Of a DNA stretch of 64,000 nucleotides, positions 25,892 through 35,792 are shown in pieces. The DNA lies in NCBI RefSeq assembly GCF_003201935.1, contig NZ_QJJL01000004.1:1-64000 (forward strand), read 5' to 3'. Position 1 is the stretch's first letter, and every line of letters starts with the position of its first letter. The notes under the pieces are model-generated. The model did no database searches. It had not been told where the DNA came from and worked only from the letters and a program-made list of their open reading frames with translations. A program made the translations under genes and the position numbers. Source of the DNA: Loktanella sp. PT4BL (GTDB taxonomy: Bacteria > Pseudomonadota > Alphaproteobacteria > Rhodobacterales > Rhodobacteraceae).

Positions 25892-27255
25892 GTGCGCTGA
25901 CCTGCTTCAAGGCCTATGACATCCGCGGGCGGCTTGGCATCGATCTGGACGCTGGGATTGCCTACCGCATTGGCTGCGCCTTCGCCGAAGCCTTGGACGC
26001 AAAGACTGTCGTCCTCGGGCGCGATGTCAGGGCCTCGTCTGAGGAACTCGCGGCAAATGTTGCGCGCGGGTTGACGGATGCGGGATGTGATGTGCTTGAT
26101 CTGGGGCTTGCAGGCACCGAAGAAATGTATTTCGCCACGACCCATTTCAAAGCGGATGGCGGGATTTGCGTGACCGCCTCCCATAATCCGATGGATTATA
26201 ACGGGATGAAAATGGTGCGGGCGGGGTCTGCGCCATTGGATGCAGCGAACGGTCTGGCGCGGATCAAAGCGCTGGCCGAGAAAAATGAGTTCGCGATTGC
26301 CGACACCGCTGGTGTGTTGCGTGATGTCGCTGCAGAAGCGCGTGTCGCCTATGTAGATTGCATGATGTCTTTCGTTGATCTGGACGCACTCAATCCGCTC
26401 AAGATTTTGGTAAACGCCGGACACGGGACGGCCGGACCGACCTTTGATGCGATTGCCTCAAAGCTTGATTCATTTGGTGCGCCCCTGACATTTGAACGGC
26501 TGTTCCATGCGCCTGACGGCACCTTCCCGCAAGGTATCCCCAACCCGCTCTTGCCCGAAAACCGCCCTGCGACGGCATCGGCCGTCATCCAATCAGGCGC
26601 CGATTTCGGCGTCGCTTGGGATGGCGATTTTGACCGTTGTTTCTTCTTTGACCACTCAGGCAACTTTATCGACGGGGAATATGTCGTGGGGCTCTTGGCC
26701 GAGGCGTTTCTGGCCAAAGAACCGGGGGCGAAAATCATCCATGATCCACGCATCATCTGGAACACCCAAGACATCGTCACCAAGGCAGGTGGGCATGCCG
26801 TGCAATCGCCCACAGGCCACGCCTTTATCAAACAGGCGATGCGCGATGAGAACGCAATTTACGGCGGTGAAATGTCAGCGCACCACTATTTCCGTGACTT
26901 CGTGTTTTGTGACAGCGGTATGATCCCCTTGCTCTTGGTTGCAGAACTGGTCAGCCGCAACGGTCCTCTCGCGGATCTCGTGGCGCAGCGCAAGATTGCC
27001 TTCCCCTCATCGGGAGAAATCAATTTCTCGCTGGACGATCCAAAGGCCGCAATCGCCCGTGTGCGTGCGGAATATGCCCCGCACGCCATGGAGATCGACG
27101 AAACCGACGGTCTGGGAATGATCATGGGGGACTGGCGGTTCAATCTGCGCAGTTCGAACACCGAGCCGATTGTCCGGTTGAATGTCGAAGCGCGCGGAGA
27201 TGCCAGTCTGGTCAGCGAAGGTGTTGCGCGTTTGACTGCGCTTCTGGTGCCCTAG
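25888..27255 (+). CDS. manB: Phosphomannomutase/phosphoglucomutase
   Basis: Interconverts mannose-6-phosphate and mannose-1-phosphate, feeding ManC. The phosphoserine loop is ICVTASHNPMDYNGMK at about residues 94-109. The metal-binding loop is GVAWDGDFDRCFFFD near 245, the sugar-binding loop is GGEMSAHHYFRD near 329, and the phosphate-binding region near the C-terminus is FNLRSSNTEPIVRLN. All four catalytic loops are present. The 455-residue length is normal. It completes the gmd-fcl-manC-manB set and is convergent with the second wecA-like gene, which ends ten bases away with no visible terminator between. Confidence 0.95.
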   Translation: MSALTCFKAYDIRGRLGIDLDAGIAYRIGCAFAEALDAKTVVLGRDVRASSEELAANVARGLTDAGCDVLDLGLAGTEEMYFATTHFKADGGICVTASHNPMDYNGMKMVRAGSAPLDAANGLARIKALAEKNEFAIADTAGVLRDVAAEARVAYVDCMMSFVDLDALNPLKILVNAGHGTAGPTFDAIASKLDSFGAPLTFERLFHAPDGTFPQGIPNPLLPENRPATASAVIQSGADFGVAWDGDFDRCFFFDHSGNFIDGEYVVGLLAEAFLAKEPGAKIIHDPRIIWNTQDIVTKAGGHAVQSPTGHAFIKQAMRDENAIYGGEMSAHHYFRDFVFCDSGMIPLLLVAELVSRNGPLADLVAQRKIAFPSSGEINFSLDDPKAAIARVRAEYAPHAMEIDETDGLGMIMGDWRFNLRSSNTEPIVRLNVEARGDASLVSEGVARLTALLVP

Positions 27256-27264
27256 ACACTCAGG

Positions 27265-28380
27265 TCAGGTCTCACGCAACCTCTGCCGAAACGCGCGTAC
27301 CGATGGCATCGCGACCAAATAGGACCCGAAGAAGGCCGCCAGGAACGCCAGCACCGCCAGGAACGCGGCACGATTATTATTCCAGAGCAGCACCCCGCAC
27401 ACCTGCGGCGCGATGACAAATGGCGCAAGCACGAGGGTCGTGAGCGGGTTGGCAATATGCCGACGTTTCTGACCGAGAAAGCAAATCTCCAACCCGCGCA
27501 TGACCAGTTGGTGAAAGTGCAAACGGTCCGGTGACATCGCATCTCTGTTTGCCCGGCTTCGCCGAAACATTGCAAAAAGAGTGTCCGCGAGTGGCCAGAA
27601 CAGGGTCAGCAAAATCGCCCATGCGGACACTGCTGGGGCAAAAATCAGGATGGCGATGCCAAACCAACAGAGCACAAACCCGATCGTGTAGGCCCCGGCA
27701 TCCCCAAGGAAGATCAAACCGAACGGGAAATTCACCATAAAGAACCCGAACACCACGGCAGCAAGCATCATGCTGAGCATGACCATCGTTGCATGCCCGG
27801 CCTGTAGCGAAATAAGGGCGATGGAGACCGCAGAGCCGATTGCAGTCAGCGCTGCGAGACCGTTGACACCATCAATCAGGTTAAAGCCGTTCGCAACGCC
27901 CGCTGTGATCAACAAGGTGAAGGGAACACCGATAAACCAATACTGCATCAGCAGGTCAAAATAAGGCACGCCAATACGTGGCAACCAGACGCCAAGCAGG
28001 ACGATGACAATCAAACTGGCAAGACAAACCGCGAGCAGGCGCCTGCGCGGCGAAACCCGAAAGCCCAGATCTTCGCTGAGCCCGACAAGGAAAAGCAGCG
28101 TTGTTGCGATGATGACGCCCAGATAACTCTGCACGATCGTCGTTGGCGCAAAGATCACACTCAGGGCCAAAGCAAGAAAGATCGCCACGCCACCGATGCG
28201 AGGTGTCGGACGCGAATGCATTGATTGAACTGCATTCTCATCATCGCCGCGGCCGCGCAACCGCGGGAAAACCCGCGCCAGTGCAATGATGCCCAAGCAC
28301 CCCACAAACGATATCAACGCCAGATAGCCCTGATAATACTGGAAGAGTGGGGCCACTTCGGACTGCATCAATACCGCCAA
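27265..28380 (-). CDS. Undecaprenyl-phosphate sugar-1-phosphate transferase (WecA-like), copy 2
   Basis: A second member of the MraY/WecA family, 371 residues with about ten membrane segments. It shares long identical stretches with the copy at 4224-5348, including ANGFNLIDGVNGLA versus SNGFNLIDGVNGLA, NFPFGLIFLGDAGAYT and NPLTTLVLAPFV. The active-site histidine motif reads DRLHFHQLVMR, against DRLHAHQLVMR in copy 1. Nothing in the visible motifs suggests loss of activity. It stands alone on the minus strand beside the GDP-fucose operon. The two copies might start different glycans, or one might be redundant after duplication. Confidence 0.9.
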   Translation of the reverse strand: MAVLMQSEVAPLFQYYQGYLALISFVGCLGIIALARVFPRLRGRGDDENAVQSMHSRPTPRIGGVAIFLALALSVIFAPTTIVQSYLGVIIATTLLFLVGLSEDLGFRVSPRRRLLAVCLASLIVIVLLGVWLPRIGVPYFDLLMQYWFIGVPFTLLITAGVANGFNLIDGVNGLAALTAIGSAVSIALISLQAGHATMVMLSMMLAAVVFGFFMVNFPFGLIFLGDAGAYTIGFVLCWFGIAILIFAPAVSAWAILLTLFWPLADTLFAMFRRSRANRDAMSPDRLHFHQLVMRGLEICFLGQKRRHIANPLTTLVLAPFVIAPQVCGVLLWNNNRAAFLAVLAFLAAFFGSYLVAMPSVRAFRQRLRET

Positions 28381-28574
28381 ATCTTCAATTCTAGATAGAT
28401 TTATAGGGCCTCTTATACAGCAACACTGTCGTCATCAATAGTAATGCAAGGCAACTCTGGCTTGCGACGCGGCGAGGTTCCGACTGAGCAGACCACTTGC
28501 AAGATGCGCGTTTAACGAGAAGGCGCCGGTCACTTGACGCACTTTTGCTGTTTTGAATTTCAGGGGCTCTGGCC
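28381..28574. other. Intergenic region between wecA-like copy 2 and helicase
   Basis: A gap of 194 bases. No gene or clear terminator is seen. Both neighbours are on the minus strand, so it should contain the promoter for wecA-like copy 2. Confidence 0.35.
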
Positions 28575-30968
28575 CTAGAAAGGCACCTCGTCGGCCTTGT
28601 CTGCGCTGACCACATACTGAGCCACCACATGCTTTGATCCGGCTTTGTCGAATGCGATCACAAGCTTATCGCCCTCGATCCCGGTCACTTCGCCATAGCC
28701 GAATTTTTGGTGGAACACGCGCTCCCCCTCGGTAAAGGCGCTGACGGCGGTCATATCAATAGTCATATTGCGTGCTTCGGAGGGCATTGCCATACCGCGC
28801 TGCTGGCTGCGCGACTGCAACCGCCGCCAACCCGGAGAGTTATAAACATCCGCATTATGCGCCTTTTCATGCAGGTCCGATCCTACCATGCCCGCCATCG
28901 CAGGTGACGCGCTTGCCGCCATGCCCGCCGCTCCATAGCCACCACCATAAAGGCCCGGCGGCGTCAGCACCTCGACATGATCCACTGGCAGCTCGTCAAT
29001 AAAGCGCGATGGCATTGCCGATTGCCATTGCCCATAAACCCGCCTGTTCGCGGCAAAAGACACTGTGCAAATCTCTTCAGCGCGGGTGATGCCGACATAG
29101 GCCAACCGCCGCTCTTCTTCGAGGCCTTTGACCCCGCTTTCGTCCATCGACCGCTGCGACGGGAATAGCCCGTCCTCCCAGCCCGGCAGAAACACGGCAG
29201 GGAATTCAAGCCCCTTGGCCGCGTGCAAGGTCATGATGCTCACCTTCTCGCCCTGCTCTTCGGTCTCGTTGTCCATGATCAGACTGACATGTTCGAGAAA
29301 CCCTTGCAGGTTCTCGAAATTCTCCAAGGCCTTGACCAGTTCCTTGAGGTTCTCAAGCCGTCCCGGCGCTTCCGGCGTTTTGTCGTTCTGCCAAAAACCC
29401 GTATAACCGCTTTCATCCAAAATCATCTCGGCCAATTCAACATGGGTGTCCGCCTCGGCCCGCACCTGCGCGTGCCAGCGATCCAGTGAGCCCACCAGAA
29501 ACGTCAGCTCTTTCAGACCCTTGCCACCCAAAAGCTTGCCCTGACAGACCAGCCGCGCACCCTCAACCAGCGACACACCATTACTGCGCGCCGTGCGCTG
29601 GATCGTCTGAACAGCCTTGTCGCCCAGGCCACGTTTGGGTGTGTTCACGATCCGCTCAAAAGCCAGATCATCCTCAGGCGACACGGCCAGCCGGAAATAG
29701 GCCATCGCGTCCCTGATCTCCATCCGTTCATAGAAACGCGGTCCGCCGATCACACGGTATGGCAGGCCGATGGTCAGAAACCGGTCCTCAAAGGCCCGCA
29801 TCTGGTGGGACGCGCGCACCAAAATTGCCATGCGATCAAGGCCCATGGGCGCCATACCGCGTGTGCCACGCTGCATCGCCTCCACCTCTTCGCCGATCCA
29901 CCGCGCCTCTTCCTCGCCATCCCAATGGCCGATCAGGCGCAGTTTCTCGCCGTCAGGGCGCGACGTGAACAACGTTTTGCCCAACCGCCCCTTATTGGCG
30001 GCAATCACGCCGGATGCCGCCGCCAGAATATGCGGCGTCGAGCGATAATTCTCCTCGAGCCGCACCACATGTGCGCCCGGAAAATCCTTCTCGAACCGCA
30101 GGATGTTGCCCACCTCGGCCCCGCGCCAGCCATAGATCGACTGGTCGTCATCGCCGACACAGCAGATGTTCTTGTGTGATGCGGCAAGCAGGCGCAGCCA
30201 CATATATTGGGCGACGTTTGTATCCTGATACTCGTCCACCAGAATATAGCGGAACCAGCGTTGGTATTGATCCAGCACGTCTTCGTGCTTTTGAAAGATC
30301 GTGACCATATGCAAAAGGATATCGCCGAAATCGACCGCGTTCAGGTCCAGCAAACGGCGCTGATACGCGGCGTATAGCTCTACCCCCTTGTGATCAAAGG
30401 CACCGCTATCGGCGACAGGCACCTTGTCGGGTGTCAGCGCCTTGTTCTTCCAGCCATCAATGATCCCCGCAAGCATCCGCGCAGGCCAGCGTTTGTGATC
30501 AATGCCTGCGGCCTCGATCAACTGCTTCATCAGGCGGATCTGGTCGTCGGTATCCAGAATGGTGAAATTCGACTTGAGGCCCACCAATTCGGCATGACGG
30601 CGCAACTGCTTTGCACAAACCGCATGGAAAGTCCCCAACCATGGCATCCCCTCGACCGCTTCGCCCATCAACCCGCCGATGCGCGACTTCATCTCGCGCG
30701 CGGCTTTGTTGGTAAAGGTCACCGCCAATATCTCATGCGGCCGTGCAGTCCCTGTCGCCAGCAAATGCGTGATCCGCGTGGTCAGCGCCTTCGTTTTTCC
30801 GGTGCCAGCGCCTGCCAACATCAAGACAGGCCCGCTCAAGGTCTCGACCGCTTCGCGCTGCGCGGGGTTCAAACCGTTTAGATAGGCCGCACTCGGCCGC
30901 GCCATCGCCCGCTGGCTCAGTGGCACGGCGGCCGCCTCAAAGGCATCATCTTCGGAAAAACTGCTCAT
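28575..30968 (-). CDS. uvrD: ATP-dependent DNA helicase UvrD/PcrA
   Basis: A superfamily 1A 3'-5' DNA helicase acting in nucleotide excision repair, mismatch repair and clearance of replication obstacles. Motif I is LAGAGTGKTKALTTRI near residue 50. Motif II is ILVDEYQDTN near 240, motif III is VGDDDQSIYGWRGAE near 265, and motif IV-VI elements are RLEENYRST and EERRLAYVGITRAE. The C-terminus holds the Tudor-like tail GERVFHQKFGYGEVTGIEGD that binds RNA polymerase in UvrD/PcrA. Length of 797 residues is typical. It stands as a single gene. Confidence 0.95.
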   Translation of the reverse strand: MSSFSEDDAFEAAAVPLSQRAMARPSAAYLNGLNPAQREAVETLSGPVLMLAGAGTGKTKALTTRITHLLATGTARPHEILAVTFTNKAAREMKSRIGGLMGEAVEGMPWLGTFHAVCAKQLRRHAELVGLKSNFTILDTDDQIRLMKQLIEAAGIDHKRWPARMLAGIIDGWKNKALTPDKVPVADSGAFDHKGVELYAAYQRRLLDLNAVDFGDILLHMVTIFQKHEDVLDQYQRWFRYILVDEYQDTNVAQYMWLRLLAASHKNICCVGDDDQSIYGWRGAEVGNILRFEKDFPGAHVVRLEENYRSTPHILAAASGVIAANKGRLGKTLFTSRPDGEKLRLIGHWDGEEEARWIGEEVEAMQRGTRGMAPMGLDRMAILVRASHQMRAFEDRFLTIGLPYRVIGGPRFYERMEIRDAMAYFRLAVSPEDDLAFERIVNTPKRGLGDKAVQTIQRTARSNGVSLVEGARLVCQGKLLGGKGLKELTFLVGSLDRWHAQVRAEADTHVELAEMILDESGYTGFWQNDKTPEAPGRLENLKELVKALENFENLQGFLEHVSLIMDNETEEQGEKVSIMTLHAAKGLEFPAVFLPGWEDGLFPSQRSMDESGVKGLEEERRLAYVGITRAEEICTVSFAANRRVYGQWQSAMPSRFIDELPVDHVEVLTPPGLYGGGYGAAGMAASASPAMAGMVGSDLHEKAHNADVYNSPGWRRLQSRSQQRGMAMPSEARNMTIDMTAVSAFTEGERVFHQKFGYGEVTGIEGDKLVIAFDKAGSKHVVAQYVVSADKADEVPF

Positions 30969-31109
30969 CCCTCACACATAGCGCCAACGGGCGCGGGTGA
31001 AAAGCCTTGTTCTACTTCCGTTCTCATCGTTATTATTGGCCCAAAAAATATCCCCGCCGGAGGCTCCGACCCATTGCCAAGCACACCTGAGCCGCAATAG
31101 CGTCAGCCA

Positions 31110-32258
31110 ATGACATACCATAGCCGCTACCCCGCCATTTCCGATCTCAAGGCCCGCGCGCGCAGGCGGATCCCGCATTTCGTGTGGGAATACCTTGATA
31201 GCGCCACAGGGGTAGAGGCCACACAGAAGCGCAACCGCACACAGCTGGATCAGGTGTTGTTCAACCCCTCGATCCTGCATGGCGAATTCAAACCCGATCT
31301 TTCGACAACCCTGCTGGGCCACACCCACCCGCTGCCGATTGGCATCGCCCCCGTCGGCATGTCCGGGCTGATCTGGCCCGGCGCGGAACAGATGCTGGCG
31401 CGCACGGCCGCCGCCGAAAATATTCCCTATGCGCTGTCCACTGTCGCGAGCCAGCTGCCCGAAGACGTAGGCCCCCATGCAGGCCCGCACGCATGGTTCC
31501 AGCTCTATCCGCCGCGTGACCCCGGCATCCGGGATGATCTTCTCAAGCGTGCCCGAGACAGTGGCTTCACCGCCATCGTGCTGACGGTGGATGTTCCCGT
31601 TGCATCGCGCCGCGAACGCCAGACCCGCGGAGGGCTGACACAACCGCCGAAACTCACGCCGAGACTGGCAATACAGGCAGCACAATGCCCCGCATGGCTG
31701 AACAGGATCCGCAAGACCGGCATGCCACGGCTGCGCCTGATGGAGAGCTATTCGGACATCAAAGGCACCCTGCCTTCGAATGAACATGTGGGGTATCTTT
31801 TGCGCACCTCGCCCGACTGGGACTATTTCAAAGCGCTGCGCGATGCATGGGACGGTCCGCTCATCGTCAAAGGCGTCAGTCTGCCGGAAGATGCCGCGCG
31901 CCTGACGGCGGAAGGCGCCGATGTGATCTGGGTTAGCAACCACGCAGGCCGCCAGTTTGACGGCGGGCCTGCGACCATCGAAACCCTGCCACAGGTGCGC
32001 GCGGCCACCGATTTGCCCGTGATCTTTGACAGCGGCATCGAAGGCGGTCTGGATGTCTTGCGCGCGCTCGCATTGGGTGCGGATTTCGTCATGCTTGGCC
32101 GCGCCTTCCATTATGGCTTGGCTGCCCTGGGTGAACCGGGGGCCGCCCATGTGCTTGATATCCTGCGACAAGACATGATCAGCAATATGGGCCAATTGGG
32201 CACACGGACATTGGCCGATGTGCCCGCACGCCTGCGCAAACCACCGCAATCGTCCTAG
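31110..32258 (+). CDS. FMN-dependent alpha-hydroxy-acid dehydrogenase (LldD-like)
   Basis: A member of the FMN-dependent alpha-hydroxy-acid oxidase/dehydrogenase family, most often L-lactate dehydrogenase feeding electrons to the respiratory chain. The 382-residue TIM barrel shows IPHFVWEYLDSATG at the N-terminus. The FMN-binding stretch is AIVLTVDVPVASRRERQTRGG (first 20 residues), and WVSNHAGRQFDGGPATIETL holds the catalytic His-Gly-Gly/Arg region near 275. FDSGIEGGLDVLRALALGA follows. Substrate is not fixed by sequence; lactate, glycolate and mandelate are possible. It is followed 50 bases later by pyruvate carboxylase, which fits lactate use. Confidence 0.88.
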   Translation: MTYHSRYPAISDLKARARRRIPHFVWEYLDSATGVEATQKRNRTQLDQVLFNPSILHGEFKPDLSTTLLGHTHPLPIGIAPVGMSGLIWPGAEQMLARTAAAENIPYALSTVASQLPEDVGPHAGPHAWFQLYPPRDPGIRDDLLKRARDSGFTAIVLTVDVPVASRRERQTRGGLTQPPKLTPRLAIQAAQCPAWLNRIRKTGMPRLRLMESYSDIKGTLPSNEHVGYLLRTSPDWDYFKALRDAWDGPLIVKGVSLPEDAARLTAEGADVIWVSNHAGRQFDGGPATIETLPQVRAATDLPVIFDSGIEGGLDVLRALALGADFVMLGRAFHYGLAALGEPGAAHVLDILRQDMISNMGQLGTRTLADVPARLRKPPQSS

Positions 32259-32309
32259 ACGCGCGGCAGATTGCCGCTTAGTAATGCTGCAACTGCAAAG
32301 GAACGATCT

Positions 32310-35300
32310 ATGGCTGACTTCAAGAAAATTCTCATCGCGAACCGCGGCGAAATCGCCATTCGCATTATGCGGGCTGCCAATGAAATGGGCAAAAAAACGG
32401 TCGCCGTCTTTGCCGAAGAAGACAAGCTGGGCCTGCACCGTTTCAAAGCCGATGAAGCCTACCGGATCGGCGAAGACCTTGGCCCCGTGGCGGCCTACCT
32501 CTCGATTGATGAAATCATCCGGGTCGCCAAGATGTCCGGTGCGGATGCGATCCATCCCGGCTATGGCCTTCTGTCCGAAAACCCCGATTTCGTCGATGCC
32601 TGCACCGCCAATGGCATCACCTTTATCGGGCCAAAGGCCGAAACCATGCGCCAGTTGGGTGACAAGGCTAGCGCACGCCGCGTGGCGATTGAAGCTGGCG
32701 TGCCCGTGATCCCCGCGACCGAAGTGCTGGGCGATGACATGAAAGCGATCAAGAAAGAAGCGGCCGCGGTTGGCTACCCGTTGATGCTCAAGGCATCCTG
32801 GGGTGGTGGCGGGCGGGGCATGCGCCCCATCATGTCCGAAGCCGAACTGGAAGAAAAAGTCCTCGAAGGCCGCCGCGAGGCGGAAGCCGCTTTTGGCAAC
32901 GGCGAGGGGTATCTCGAAAAGATGATCATGCGCGCCCGCCACGTCGAGGTGCAGATCCTGGGCGACAGCCACGGCCAGATCTATCACCTGTGGGAACGGG
33001 ATTGTTCGGTCCAGCGTCGCAACCAGAAGGTCGTGGAACGCGCCCCTGCCCCCTACCTGAGCGGCACCCAGCGTGAACAGCTGTGCAATCTGGGCAAGAA
33101 AATCTGCCAGCATGTGAACTACGAATGCGCCGGTACGGTCGAATTCCTGATGGATATGGACAGCGGCGAATTCTACTTCATCGAGGTGAACCCCCGCGTA
33201 CAGGTCGAACACACCGTCACCGAAGAGGTCACCGGCATCGACATCGTGCGCGCACAAATCCTTATCGCAGAAGGCAAATCACTGGTCGAGGCGACAGGCT
33301 GTGCCAGCCAGTATGACGTGAAACTCGACGGTCACGCCCTGCAATGCCGTGTGACGACCGAGGACCCCCAGAACAACTTTATCCCCGATTACGGGCGCAT
33401 TCAGATGTACCGGTCTGCCACCGGTCCGGGTATCCGGCTTGATGGTGGCACGGCCTATTCCGGTGCCGTAATCACGCGCTATTATGACAGCCTGTTGACC
33501 AAAGTAACCGCCCGCGCGCCGACACCTGAAATGGCGATTGCACGCATGGACCGCGCCTTGCGCGAATTCCGTATTCGCGGGGTGTCGACCAACATCGCTT
33601 TCGTGGAAAACCTGCTCAAGCACCCGACCTTCCTGAACAATGAATACCACACCAAATTCATTGACGAGACGCCGGACCTTTTCAAATTCTCCAAGCGCCG
33701 TGACCGTGCGACAAAAATCCTGACCTATATCGCGGATATCACCGTGAACGGACACCCCGAAACTACAGGCCGCCCGCGTCCTGCCGCGGATGTGAAACCA
33801 CCGCGCCCGCCAGTGAAACCGACCACCGACGTGACCCCCGGCACCCGCAATATCCTTGACGAATTCGGACCAGAGGCGGTCGCCGACTGGATGCGCGAGC
33901 AAAAGCAGCTTTTGATCACTGACACCACGATGCGCGACGGGCACCAGTCTTTGCTGGCCACGCGCATGCGCTCGATTGATATGATCAACGCAGCGCCCGC
34001 CTATGCCGCCAAAATGCATCAGCTTTTTAGCGTCGAATGCTGGGGCGGTGCGACCTTTGATGTGGCCTATCGTTTCTTGCAGGAATGTCCGTGGCAGCGC
34101 CTGCGCGATATCCGCGCGGTCATGCCCAATATCATGACGCAGATGTTGCTACGCGCCTCGAACGGAGTGGGTTACACCAACTACCCTGATAATGTGGTGC
34201 AAAGCTTTGTGGCGCAGGCGGCAAGTTCCGGCGTGGATGTGTTCCGCGTCTTCGACAGCCTGAACTGGGTTGAAAACATGCGTGTCGCCATGGATGCGGT
34301 GATCAAGGCCAATAAGGTTTGCGAAGGCACGATCTGCTACACGGGCGACCTGCTGGACCCGAACCGCTCCAAATACGACCTGAAATATTATATCGGCATG
34401 GCCAAAGAGCTGGAGGCCGCAGGCGCGCATGTGCTGGGTCTGAAGGATATGGCGGGTTTGATGAAACCTGCGGCAGCAACAGCGCTGGTGAAGGCACTGA
34501 AAGAAGAGACTAACCTGCCGATCCATTTCCACACGCACGACACTTCGGGTGCCGCGATTGCAACCGTGCTTGCGGCCACTGCCGCGGGCGTGGATTGTGT
34601 GGATGCGGCGATGGACGCGCTGTCGGGCAATACTTCACAACCGACCCTGGGCTCGATTGTCGAGGCGCTGCGCGGTGACGCCCGCGACACAGGCCTTGAT
34701 ATCGCGGCGATCCGCGAGATCAGCAACTACTTCGAACAGGTCCGCGCCCATTACACGGCGTTTGAAAGCGGACTACAGGCGCCGGCATCCGAGGTTTACC
34801 TGCACGAAATGCCCGGCGGTCAGTTCACCAACCTCAAAGCACAGGCGCGGTCCTTGGGGCTTGAGGAACGCTGGCACGAGGTCGCACAGACCTATGCCGA
34901 TGTGAACGCGATGTTTGGTGATATCGTGAAGGTCACACCCTCTTCCAAAGTTGTGGGCGACATGGCCCTGATGATGGTCAGCCAGAACCTGACCCGTGCA
35001 CAGGTTGAAGACCCTGATGTTGACGTGGTGTTCCCCGACAGCGTGGTCGACATGATGCACGGCGATCTGGGGCAACCGCCGGGTGGTTGGCCTGCGGCAA
35101 TCCAGAAGAAGATCCTGAAAGGCGAAAAACCGATTACGGACCGTCCGGGCAAGCACCTTGCCCCTGTCGATCTGGAAGCCGCGCGCGCCGACCTGTCATC
35201 CCAGCTTGAAGGCAAGGCGGTGGATGACGAGGACCTGAACGGCTATCTGATGTATCCCAAGGTGTTCCTTGATTACATGGGCCGCCACCGGACCTATGGC

Positions 35301-35753
35301 CCCGTGCGTACTCTGCCGACCAAAACCTTCTTTTACGGGATGGAACCCGGTGAGGAGATCACAGCCGAGATCGATCCCGGCAAAACCCTCGAAATCCGCC
35401 TGCAAGCCGTGGCCGATATGAACGAGGACGGGGAGGTCAAAGTGTTCTTTGAACTCAACGGGCAACCGCGCACCATCCGTGTCATGAACCGGCTTGCGGC
35501 ATCAGAGAAAGTGTCGCGCCCCAAGGCCGAAAACGGCAACCCCAACCATATCGGCGCACCGATGCCGGGGGTTGTGGCAACTGTCGCGGCGGTCGTCGGC
35601 AAGAAAGTGAAACAGGGTGACCTGCTCTTGACTATCGAGGCGATGAAGATGGAAACGGGGATCCACGCCGAGCGCGATGCCGTTGTCAAAGCCGTGCATG
35701 TGCAGGCGGGCAGCCAGATTGATGCCAAAGACCTGTTGGTCGAGTTCGAGTAG
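32310..35753 (+). CDS. pyc: Pyruvate carboxylase
   Basis: A biotin enzyme that adds bicarbonate to pyruvate to form oxaloacetate, refilling the citric acid cycle. The ATG at 32310 (MADFKKILIANRGEIAIRIM) has AAGGA seven bases upstream; the frame opens at 32271 without such a site. Biotin carboxylase covers about residues 1-450 with KASWGGGGRGMR and EVNPRVQVEHTVTEEV. The carboxyltransferase begins near 540 with TDTTMRDGHQSLLATRMR, and the biotin carrier ends the protein with TIEAMKMETGIHAERDA, where Lys takes biotin. At 1147 residues it is the complete single-chain form. Confidence 0.97.
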   Translation: MADFKKILIANRGEIAIRIMRAANEMGKKTVAVFAEEDKLGLHRFKADEAYRIGEDLGPVAAYLSIDEIIRVAKMSGADAIHPGYGLLSENPDFVDACTANGITFIGPKAETMRQLGDKASARRVAIEAGVPVIPATEVLGDDMKAIKKEAAAVGYPLMLKASWGGGGRGMRPIMSEAELEEKVLEGRREAEAAFGNGEGYLEKMIMRARHVEVQILGDSHGQIYHLWERDCSVQRRNQKVVERAPAPYLSGTQREQLCNLGKKICQHVNYECAGTVEFLMDMDSGEFYFIEVNPRVQVEHTVTEEVTGIDIVRAQILIAEGKSLVEATGCASQYDVKLDGHALQCRVTTEDPQNNFIPDYGRIQMYRSATGPGIRLDGGTAYSGAVITRYYDSLLTKVTARAPTPEMAIARMDRALREFRIRGVSTNIAFVENLLKHPTFLNNEYHTKFIDETPDLFKFSKRRDRATKILTYIADITVNGHPETTGRPRPAADVKPPRPPVKPTTDVTPGTRNILDEFGPEAVADWMREQKQLLITDTTMRDGHQSLLATRMRSIDMINAAPAYAAKMHQLFSVECWGGATFDVAYRFLQECPWQRLRDIRAVMPNIMTQMLLRASNGVGYTNYPDNVVQSFVAQAASSGVDVFRVFDSLNWVENMRVAMDAVIKANKVCEGTICYTGDLLDPNRSKYDLKYYIGMAKELEAAGAHVLGLKDMAGLMKPAAATALVKALKEETNLPIHFHTHDTSGAAIATVLAATAAGVDCVDAAMDALSGNTSQPTLGSIVEALRGDARDTGLDIAAIREISNYFEQVRAHYTAFESGLQAPASEVYLHEMPGGQFTNLKAQARSLGLEERWHEVAQTYADVNAMFGDIVKVTPSSKVVGDMALMMVSQNLTRAQVEDPDVDVVFPDSVVDMMHGDLGQPPGGWPAAIQKKILKGEKPITDRPGKHLAPVDLEAARADLSSQLEGKAVDDEDLNGYLMYPKVFLDYMGRHRTYGPVRTLPTKTFFYGMEPGEEITAEIDPGKTLEIRLQAVADMNEDGEVKVFFELNGQPRTIRVMNRLAASEKVSRPKAENGNPNHIGAPMPGVVATVAAVVGKKVKQGDLLLTIEAMKMETGIHAERDAVVKAVHVQAGSQIDAKDLLVEFE

Positions 35754-35792
35754 TCGAAAAGGCATAAAGGTCGGTTCCAGACAAAGGTAAGC

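Noticed and set aside
30972..33257. 761-residue open frame on the minus strand
   Set aside because: It lies opposite the lldD-like gene and the start of pyc, both with clear family motifs. It is a shadow caused by high GC codon bias.
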